NCBI GenBank assembly: GCA_018136815.1
Contig: CM030940.1
Location: 2,835,915 to 2,899,914, forward strand
Source of the DNA: Isochrysis galbana
Taxonomy: Eukaryota; Haptophyta; Isochrysidales; Isochrysidaceae
DNA: 64,000 bases
Direction: 5' to 3'
Position 1 is the first letter of the stretch. The number at the start of each line of letters is the position of its first letter. Positions 31,926 to 39,937 of the stretch are shown here, one piece after another. The notes beneath the pieces were generated by a model, which saw only the letters and a program-made list of their open reading frames with translations, did not search any database and had not been told where the DNA came from. A program made the position numbers and the translations under genes.

Positions 31926-34900
31926 TTAGGCCTTGTGAGGCGTCAAAGCAGTCCGAACGACCTCAACTGCCGCAGCACGCATCTTGGGTGATGGTGAGTC
32001 GCACCCGATCGTTACGCCAACCTGCATAGCAAGCTGCCGGAAGTGCGCATTGCATAATGGCAAGAGCCTGTCCGCTTGTCGCGAGATGCGCGTTGCTTTA
32101 TTGCCACAGCGCTGCCCGTCTCGTTCGTGATGGCAACGCGCACAAGGCTTCTCGTGTAACTGCGTGGCGGAGTACAAACATCGTGGGATCGGGAAGTAAT
32201 TGGCGTGCAAAGGGCTTCACTAGCATTACGCGGGCGCTTTCATGCCAGATGTCCCACAGAGCTGATATGGCGAGGCCACACGACCGTTGGGTGCAAAGTC
32301 ATGGTCACAATCCTGCTATCTCCGATTAGGGATACAGCGAGTGCACACCTTGTATCCGTCGACAACATATGTGTCCACGGGGTACAACTTCTGCTCACAA
32401 AGTTGACATGTCGCCGTCGTTTGCAGCTTCCCCGCCCGCAAGGCCTCAAGCTTTGCTGCCACCATTCGTTGTGATGACCTGCTCCTCGCGGTACTGTCCC
32501 CAGAGGGAGGCTCTTCACCTACTTTGGTTTGGCGCTCGGCTGCACGATGCGCCGCGAACTGGCGGCGGTCAGCTTCCATCTGCTCAACCTCAATTGGAGT
32601 GAGATGAGAGCTATTAGGGCGATGCACCCCAATGCCAACAGGATCGTCCTCGGTCACAGCCGCCTGAGAGGGAGAGCGCAATCTAAGTTCCATTGCGAGC
32701 TCTTCCCGTTCCTTCCGAAGCGCTTCCTCGCGCCTTGCCTCTTGCTGCCGCTCCTCCTCAATCAGCGAAGATCTGCCGCGCGGTGCCTTTAGCTTTCGAC
32801 GCGCATCTCGCATTGCTTCCTCGTACGAAACCCCCACGTCGGCCTCGAGAGCCACCTCAATGTGGGTGGGTTCACGCCGTTCAACAAACGTGGCTGGTGG
32901 GCAGCGAACGTCCTCAGTGCGAGAGAATGACAGCCCTCGTTCGAGGGCTCGCGGGCTCACAATGCTCGATCCTATTGTCGACGGCGTTGTTTCAGGGGTG
33001 TGAGATATTGCGTGAGCATGAGCATGGGCTGCACGGTGAGGACCTGCATGTACCGTGAGCTTTCCTTCATCTTCGAGCGATCGCAATCTGGCTCCGGCCA
33101 TAACGGCACGCTCATGAGCACATCGTGCCGAGCATGCGCGTTCATGTGCAATTTGGCGCGCTTTCTCTGCAGCGCTTGCCGCCGCCGTATGTTGTTTAAT
33201 TACACGATCTGTAGCTGCAACGATATCCTCTCCATCTGAGGGCTTTGTCAGCGACATTATACCCTGTCTAGATGGGTGCTCGGCATTGACTACACAGGCT
33301 CCAGGGAGCACTGCCGAATCGTTGCATGGGTGGCATGAGTTCATATGATGAAGCATTGGAGGATAGATCGTTGCGTCCGGTGCAATGCTCCCAACTGCGT
33401 GGTTGCTTGGGCAAGGAGCCGGATTGAGCTCAGCAGGCACGGTGGTGAGGTCACAACTTGATGACGAAACATCTATAAGATCAATCGAGTCAATGCCCGC
33501 AGGCGCACCACCTTGGACCCCCGCAGGCGCACCACCTTGGACCCCAGCTAACTCGATTGCAGCAGTAGCAGCAGCCGTTGCTAGTGTGCTCAACTCCTCG
33601 CCTTGCGAACTCGTTGGGTACGACAAATTGCAAGCAGGCGGGGAATTTGGTAGCGCCTGCGCTGAGGCCGTCTCGGCACTACGTCGCGACGGCTGCGTTG
33701 TAGGCCCAACAGCTGGCACTGCCATAGCGCCAGTGTGAGTCAATATGTCTTGTCTCTGAGGAGCCCCTTGCAATGTAAGCCTGTCTATACGTGATCCTGA
33801 GCAAGTGCCGCAGGCTGCATGAGGGCGCTCCATCGTGGAATCGACGTCTGTCAAAGCAGGAGAATTGAATGTTGCTTGGACTGTGCCAGTAAGGATGGAT
33901 GGCGAGGAAAGCGGGATGTGAGAGGAAGGCAGTCTTCTAGATACGGAAGAATTTGCACCCTTAACCCGGAGCTCGGCGGCTCGGCGGTCGTACTCATGCG
34001 CAACCCAACGTTCATGCTCAGCTGCTCGTCGCAACTGTTCCTGTCTCTCCCAGCTAGCCCGTAACTCCTCGCGCTCTGCGCGAGCTCGGTCAGCGCGCTC
34101 CTCGCGCTCAGCAGCTTCGCGACGCTCAAGCATGTGTGTGACCCAGCGCTGCGTCTCAAGCTGCCGTCTTGAGCGCTCGAGCTCCGCCCATGCTGCAAGT
34201 TCCTCATTCCTATGGGCATCAAGCTCCTCTTGCCGTGCTTGGCGAGCGGCCTCCTGTTCGGCTCTAGCCACAAGACGAGCCCTTTCCTCCGCCTGCCAGC
34301 GAATCTCTGCCACATCGCGCAGTTGCCTGGCCTCATCATCCCATTCCCGTGACAGTCGGGCACGGTACTCCGCCTCCTCGGCCTCCCAACGCTGCCGTTG
34401 CTCCTCCTCCCATGCCTCAAGCTGTCGGGAGCGTCGCTGCCGCTCCTCGTCCTCCCACATCGCGATGTCCCGTGCTCGCCGCAACTCCTCCTGCGCCCAC
34501 CAATGCTCGTCGTCCCCATGGGAATCAATGTTCATCGATACAGTATCCAACGCATTGTGGTGTTCAGCAGCGCCGTCCTCGCAACTCAAGGTGCCAGCGG
34601 AGTGGTAAGCACGATCTATGATGGCTCGGCACCTCGAGAACTCGGAGTCGGCCTCACCCCGCGCTTCAATAACATCTTGCAAGCGATGAGTCTGCATGGA
34701 CTGACCTGGAAGCTGTGGAGATTTTCGTGCGGCTAGCTGTGCCGGAGTTCGAGGCAATGTTGGCGCATTGCATCTTGCGTGCGACACAGGCGACTGATGC
34801 CTATTTCGCTCCGACTGCGGCTCGGGCGGCTGCAGCGAGCGTCTACATGCTTCCCCTACTGAAGCGTGTGCAGCGCCTGAACGTAGGTATCTTGGGCTAG

Positions 34901-34964
34901 ATGTGCGCCGGCTCGTCGACGAGAGCCGTAGCCGCACTCCCAGCCCCTCTTGGTAGAAGGACAT
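31926..34964 (-). CDS. Large Arg/Glu coiled-coil protein with C-terminal Cys/His zinc-binding end
   Basis: Not recognised by name. Exon 1 34964-32349 and exon 2 32159-31926 (GT-AG, phase 0) give 949 residues; without splicing the frame would stop at 32316. Residues about 135-340 are a long Arg/Glu/Trp-rich helical region (HWWAQEELRRARDIAMWEDE, RQRWEAEEAEYRARLSREW), a charged single helix or coiled coil. The middle is Ser/Thr/Pro-rich with two exact 24-bp tandem units (33499-33546) encoding GGAPAGVQ. A second charged helical segment lies near the end. The last zinc motif is split by the intron: CQLCEQKLY...VDGYK, then LHEKPCARC, with further Cys in RCGNK and PLCNAH. This spacing is LIM-like but not canonical. 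ATG 34964 is preferred; an upstream ATG at 35351 would add a low-complexity extension. It may act as a cytoskeletal or scaffold protein (inference). Confidence 0.6.
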
Positions 34965-35381
34965 GGCAGCGCTTGGGGGCACGCGCTCTGTGGTGGCAAG
35001 GCCCAGACGGGACCAAGGTAGGAGAGGGATTGCGGCAGCAAGAAACACGGGTCGATGAGCCCCCGCGCGCCTCGTCGAGCGTGCGAGGTAGGAGCGCGGG
35101 AACGACTGCCGACTCGACCGTCGGCGGCTGTGCTCGCCCTCCTCAGCCTCGACAGTCTTCTCCTTCTTCTCGGCTCTCTTCACTCCCCCCTCCGCCCTCC
35201 GCCCTCCCCCCCTCTCCTCTCTCGCTCGCTGCCTCGCTCTCTCTTCTGTCTCTTCTCTCCCCCTATTCTGTCTCCTACCTCCTGCTATCCTTCTCGCTCT
35301 CATCCCCTCCCACTCTCTACAGTCTCTCGTATTGTATTGTAGTGCGAGCATCGCTACGAATAGAGCGACTACTAGATCATA

Positions 35382-36988
35382 TTAAGGTGGCCCCGCCACC
35401 GATGGGGGGGGGTCGCGCGCGCGGCGGCTGCCTGGCTCCTCCAGCTGTCACGGGGTCTGGCTGCTGTGCCAGGCGCTCGGATGCGCTGTGCATCTGGTGG
35501 AGGGGCCAGCTGGTATGGGGCCTTTGCCGGAGCCCGCGCACAGTCCACCCTTGTACCGCCACATCGAGCTAGGGTGGGGGCGGGGAAGCGCGCTGCAGAT
35601 GGGCTGCGTGAGGCGCTCGGCAGGGTATGGGGTTGAATGGGGCGCGGCGAGAGAGGGAAGGCCCGTCAGACTGTTCGAGACAGGTAATGAGGCGCCACTT
35701 TCACCCTGGGAGCGACCGCCTGAACGCCCCGCAAAGGCCCGTTTGTGCATCCACGTATTTGGTGTTGACGTCTGCACATCCGGACCTCGCCTTGCCTGTC
35801 ACAGACTGATGGTTGATGGCGGCAAGTATGTGCGTCGTTCGGCTGCTAGAAGGCGTATCAGATGTATGGGTGGCCAGCCCAGGGCGCCTCGCAGCTATGG
35901 TGGCGCCCATTGCACCGCGTGAGACCGGAACGGTGCGGGTGGTTTGACGTGCATCCGCTAGTGTGGGAGTGGCCATCAGAAAAACCAAAGTGTGCGTTGT
36001 GAGCGTCGCATTTTGCAAATGTTGAGGTGTGGGAGCCTCAGTTGCCACATGTGATAGGGGCAGGTGCAACAACTAGACCTTAATTGATCGACTGTTTCAC
36101 GCTGTAAGAGTGTGAAGCTGGCGTGGCGCGTTCCTCGTGTAAATAATATTTCTTTACTTTTGGTCATGTTCAGTAGGCAAATCAGTACCAAAATGTTTCA
36201 GTTAATGCCTGACCGTCATTTTCGCGGCATGGTATCTTGGCAATGGTGCCTTCAGCTAAGTTTCGATACTTGAATTTGTCCCTACACCTCACACTTCACA
36301 ATTGAGTGGCTCATGGTCAATTAGCGCACTCCTCGCAACAGCTAAGCTCAGACAATATCTCAGACTCCGGGTCGGAATGCACACACTGACCGACAGACGA
36401 CGACGCATCAGACGATGTGGCACACCCGATTGACACCTCACTACAGGAAGATGAAGATAGTGGAGCTGCCATTCTACAACACTTCAATGAGGGCCTCCCA
36501 CCGTGGCAGACAATTGTGCATGGCACGCCGGCCACACGACAAGCACACGCCGTGGTCGCACACTTGACCAATGCAGAACATGTACAAGCTCCCGGCGACC
36601 CTTTAACCGACGATGCTTCGCGGGGCTTGTAGTCGTAATTGCCGCCGCGTCGGGTGCCCCTGCAGCCTTCTTCCACCTCCTGAGGGGTGGCCATGCCCCT
36701 CGACTTGCGACGCGGCCGGGCGTCTGCGACCATGTTTGCCTCCATCGTCTGAGAGGCCATCTCTCTCGTGTCGGGCGGGCGACTCGAGCTCCCCATGGCC
36801 CTCCTAGCTTCTGAGGGTGTGCGAGCCTTGCCATCCTCCTCCCTTCCCTCGGCTGTTGTCCTGAGAGGCTCGCTGGGAGTCATGGCGCTGCGGCGCGTTC
36901 CCCCCCCCCTTCTGGCGTCGCTGACTTTCCTACCACTGGCGAACTCGCGGACCCCCCCCCCCCCCCATCCGTGGCGGGGCCACCTTAA
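35382..36988. mobile_element. piggyBac-like TTAA-flanked DNA transposon
   Basis: The left end TTAA then GGTGGCCCCGCCACCGATGG (35382-35405) and the right end, its reverse complement at 36965-36988, form terminal inverted repeats of about 26 bp with one mismatch. Both continue into G runs, and TTAA flanks both ends. A TTAA target site is the hallmark of piggyBac-type elements. The terminal 15 bp are also self-complementary (GGTGGC-CCC-GCCACC). The element is 1.6 kb, shorter than an autonomous copy (over 2 kb), and no DDD transposase core was recognised. It is probably non-autonomous. The only notable frame is the Cys-rich one at 36317-36883. A possible solo end (TTAA then GGTGGCAGTGCAGTGAAG) lies at 54788. 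Confidence 0.7.
36317..36883 (-). CDS. Cys-rich CXC-like frame inside the TTAA element
   Basis: From ATG 36883 a 188-residue frame begins basic and disordered (Arg/Thr/Glu). It then has a compact Cys block, ACTCSALVKCATTACACRVA followed by GVPCTIVCHGG and SLKCC: C-x-C-x5-C-x4-C-x-C spacing like CXC (tesmin/TSO1-type) DNA-binding motifs, which are also found at the ends of some transposases. It ends with an acidic Ser/Cys tail (CCEECAN). It may be the surviving C-terminus of the element's transposase or an accessory gene. The frame stays open through the terminal repeat, so the true start is unknown. Confidence 0.45.
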   Translation of the reverse strand: MTPSEPLRTTAEGREEDGKARTPSEARRAMGSSSRPPDTREMASQTMEANMVADARPRRKSRGMATPQEVEEGCRGTRRGGNYDYKPREASSVKGSPGACTCSALVKCATTACACRVAGVPCTIVCHGGRPSLKCCRMAAPLSSSSCSEVSIGCATSSDASSSVGQCVHSDPESEILSELSCCEECAN

Positions 36989-37216
36989 GGTAGCGCACGC
37001 ACCGGTGCGGAGGGGTATGGGGTAAAATATAAAATATCCATGAAAAGAATTTTTGTTTTGGAGCCGGGTCACGTGCGAGCCAGGTGCCTTTTCGACAGGC
37101 GAGAGAGAGCGAGACCCCAGAGCTCGCTCCAGCGGCTAAGTCCCCGGCACCCGGGGAGATAGCCGGTGGAGCGAGCCCTTATTGTCACCTTTCAGCAGCA
37201 ATATCTCACACTGTGT
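36989..37216. other. Short spacer
   Basis: No gene seen between the TTAA element and the next LINE fragment. GCTCGCTCCAGCGGC and GGTGGAGCGAGC form a short inverted pair at 37120-37175. Confidence 0.35.
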
Positions 37217-37425
37217 AAAAAATACATTTGAAGATTCTGGGCTACACACCTACTATTGACGGGATCTCCCTATACTACCACACCGCCCTTAACGTCCCTT
37301 TCTCCACCTCTTTCCCTGCCCCCCTTCATTCCTTTTTCTTCGATTTCAGGGGTCCGGCCTCGGTGCGCTACCTAAGGCCTGGTTCGGAGTGTGGAGGCCG
37401 GGCAGGCCGTTTGAGTCATTGCCCT
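37217..37425 (-). mobile_element. 5'-truncated LINE, 3' end only
   Basis: On the plus strand: AAAAAATACATTTGAAGATT, CTGGGCTACACACCTACTAT, later TTTCTTCGATTTCAGGGGTC and CGGCCTCGGTGCGCTACCTA. The same order occurs in the minus-strand LINE at 63154-63400 and, reversed, at 38830-39022. About 200 bp of the 3' UTR remain, as expected from premature stop of reverse transcription. Confidence 0.75.
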
Positions 37426-37724
37426 TGATGCGTCTGTCCGCCCGGACTCGCGTTGCTTGTTTTGATTGTGTTGCAACTCATCACATATGTCCCGTGAGAT
37501 ATCTCTCTTATATTGGACGTTTATGTAAGTGTAGGGGAACCGCAGAGAAACAAATCGGCATACGCACGCACGGCGTCCCCGTGGGGTTCGTCAGGAAAAA
37601 GACACTGTAAGGATGAAGTTTAGGATGTTACACGGCTGTGACTGCTACCAAAAATAGACCAACCCTTGAAAGCGCGCGCCTTATATGTTAAACGTCGACA
37701 CTAGGGCCATGTGTGAATATTGTT
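37426..37724. other. Spacer with CGCACGGCG repeat trace
   Basis: No gene seen. CATACGCACGCACGGCGTCC at about 37559-37578 recalls the repeat family of 14221-14910. Confidence 0.3.
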
Positions 37725-37793
37725 GTATAAGTAACTATGGACATTTGATAGCTCAATTTGATTGATGTCCCACAATTGACGGAACGACGACAC
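37725..37793 (-). repeat. Reverse copy of the 14018-14092 repeat
   Basis: TGGACATTTGATAGCTCAAT and GATGTCCCACAATTGACGGA are the complement of the block at 14018-14092. It ends directly before the LINE 5' UTR at 37795, so the LINE may have landed in it. Confidence 0.65.
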
Positions 37794-37794
37794 C

Positions 37795-39022
37795 TTGATG
37801 GCGGGGGGGGGAGGGCCGGGGGAGTGGGGGTGTAGAAACTATACTATGGTAGTGGTTCCATTCGCCGCGCGAGTGCGGTAAGAATATTATGAAGTTTTTT
37901 TTACTTTCCGCTCTCAACTATCAGTAAACTGATAGGGTCATGGAGCGCGCGCCGCCGCCCGCTCTCGCTGCCGCTGCCCTCGCCGCGATGGACGAAGGAC
38001 TCATGGACACGCCGCTGTCGCCGAAGCGGCCGCGCCAGGACGACCCTCCCAGCCAGGTGGGCATAGGAGCCAGCGGGCCACGCCCGCGCACACCCGAGAA
38101 CAGCGAGCGAACAGCCCGCATGCTGGTGGCCAACATACAACACACATACATCTCGGCACGTACAACCGATTCCCCGATAGAGCAAACACGTGTCGCATAT
38201 GCGGAGCGGCGAACGAATCCTCGACACACCTAGGTGAATGCACAGGGATAACCAGAATACTGGACGCGCTGAATAAGATCGCGAGATTCACACCAAGAGC
38301 TGAACGGAGCAGGGAAGACACCATCATAGACAACCTTTTTATATACCCGAAGGGCGACGCCCCAAAAGCGCTGTACACTCTATATATGTTGGCATGGAGA
38401 TATATCATAACGGACTTCTATAGAATCCACTATGACAACATAGTTTTCTCGGAAGAATCAATTCTGATAAGAACAATAGAAAGATACACCGTTTTGTGTA
38501 AAGCTCTATTATTCGCGTACGAAACCGACTCGGCGAGAACAGCCCAAGCGGGCATGGGTAGGCAACCCAAAAAAAGGATAGATCTAGGCGAGCTAAGACC
38601 CGCATTTCACATAAGCGACAAAGGCAGGCTCAAACCCAGCGAGGAGCTAGCCAAGCTAGCCGCCAAACTGGGAATCGAGCACGCTGTCCAAGAGACCGGG
38701 GAGCAAGGTGAAGAGGATGAATGAATCACTTAGGAAACCGATAAGAGAAGACACCACTAGAGGCAACGCGACCCAGACGGGACCCAACCACCTAAACACG
38801 ACCGGGAAGACAAGACACACGCGAGAGCAAGACCAACAGGCCCGCCCAGACCCCACACTCCAAACCAGACCTCATGTAGCGCACGGAGGTCGGACCCCGG
38901 AAACCAAAGAAAAAGGAAAGAAGGGGGGCAGGCGAGGAGGTGGAGGGAGGGGAGGTAAGGGCGATGGGAATAGAGCTGGAAAGCCAGTAGACGGTAGGTG
39001 TGTAGCCCTGAATCTTCAGATG
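37795..39022 (+). mobile_element. LINE copy, 5' and 3' ends present, middle deleted
   Basis: It begins with the shared 5' UTR (G run, GTAGTGGTTCCATTCGCCGC, GAGTGCGGTAAGA) and the hairpin 37918-37935. ATG 37940 then starts MERAPPPALAAAALAAMDEG, the ORF1-type start. Within 200 bp the sequence jumps to the ORF2 C-terminus (CRICGAANESSTHLGEC) and runs to a stop at 38724, then the 3' UTR and the 3' terminus TAGGTGTGTAGCCCTGAATC / TTCAGATG followed by about ten T. The RT and endonuclease parts are missing. The T run after the 3' motif is shared by other copies. Confidence 0.75.
38155..38724 (+). CDS. LINE ORF2 C-terminal domain (zinc motif plus family-specific tail)
   Basis: An open frame from YNRFPDRANTCRICG through THLGECTGITRILDALNKIA to the stop at 38724. 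The Cys-His motif (C-x2-C...H-x4-C) is the nucleic-acid-binding end common in non-LTR ORF2 proteins. About 170 further residues (NLFIYPKGDAPKAL, LAWRYIITDFYRIHYDN, TAQAGMGRQPKKRIDLGELR) are conserved in the copy at 63464-64000, roughly three quarters identical by eye. Such conservation between divergent copies implies the tail was under selection while the elements were active. No known domain was recognised in it. Confidence 0.7.
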   Translation, partial: GTYNRFPDRANTCRICGAANESSTHLGECTGITRILDALNKIARFTPRAERSREDTIIDNLFIYPKGDAPKALYTLYMLAWRYIITDFYRIHYDNIVFSEESILIRTIERYTVLCKALLFAYETDSARTAQAGMGRQPKKRIDLGELRPAFHISDKGRLKPSEELAKLAAKLGIEHAVQETGEQGEEDE

Positions 39023-39032
39023 TTTTTTTTTT

Positions 39033-39490
39033 ACTTTCCGCTCTCTCTTTGCTCTCTCCTGCGATGCGTGCGCATGCGCGCGCCACGATTTGCGTTTAGA
39101 GGCTCTGATCAAGCACCTGAGCAGGCTTCTAGAGGGCCCGCCCTCCAAGCAGTTCAGGGGACAAAAGAGGCTAGGTCTCATTCCCTGGCCTCTCCTGCCT
39201 CTTCCTTGCGCGCCTCGCCGGTCGTGGGTGCCCCCCACAGGCCTCTATCTACCCGGTGACCAGGAGGGGGGGGAAGGATGAGTACGAGAGCTGGCGCCGA
39301 CATAGGCTTGGGAGTGCGCATCCTGACCCGCGCCAACGCGGGTCTCCGTCAGAGTGATAATGCTCAGCTCATGCCAAAAGGCAGAGCCTGAGGGCGACCG
39401 ACGCGGCGCCCCGGAGGGGAGTTGGAGCCCGGGGGCGGAGGGTACATGGTAGCCGAGGCGCCTCCCCCATGTGAACTAAGTATCAACTTA
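39033..39490 (+). repeat. SINE-like repeat, copy 3 (divergent)
   Basis: Starts right after the LINE T-tail with CTTTCCGCTCTCTCTTTGCT. It follows the order of copy 1 (GCATGCGCGCGCCACG, GGCCTCTCCTGCCTCTTCC, GGGTGCCCCCCACAGGCCTC) and ends CCCCCATGTGAACTAAGTAT. ACTTTCCGCTCTC also occurs in the LINE 5' UTR at 37902-37914, so the two families may be related. Confidence 0.5.
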
Positions 39491-39937
39491 ATTGCGACGG
39501 GACGTAGATAGTAAACGAAGTAGTGAGAAGGAGGCCGGGCGACCGGAGAAACGGTTTCCCCCCGCCCACAACAGGATATTCACACCAGAAATTATTGGGA
39601 TTTGGGAGAATAGGAATACGAGTAATAGGAATAATTGGAAACCCATGATGAGGAGCTCCCAACGACCAGTGAGAGCAGGAGGCTGCATATGCATATGCCA
39701 TCGCATCATCGTCATCATCTATAATAGTCTTCACATCAGGCGAGAATCCACCCCCGGTCGATGGGGAGCCTTGGCAGGGATGAGCCAAGGAACAAATAAG
39801 TCGGTCATAGTCCAGGTATCGAGAGTAAAGTACATTCGCATGTTCCTTCGATACGTACTTCTCGTGTGACGCGTCATGCTGAGAATGTGCTGTCGCCTCT
39901 ATATTCGACAAGAACGAGATTAGAATGTGAGACGAAT
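39491..39937. other. 3' flank of the histidine kinase
   Basis: No separate gene supported. This is the downstream region of the minus-strand kinase gene, probably including its 3' UTR. Confidence 0.4.
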
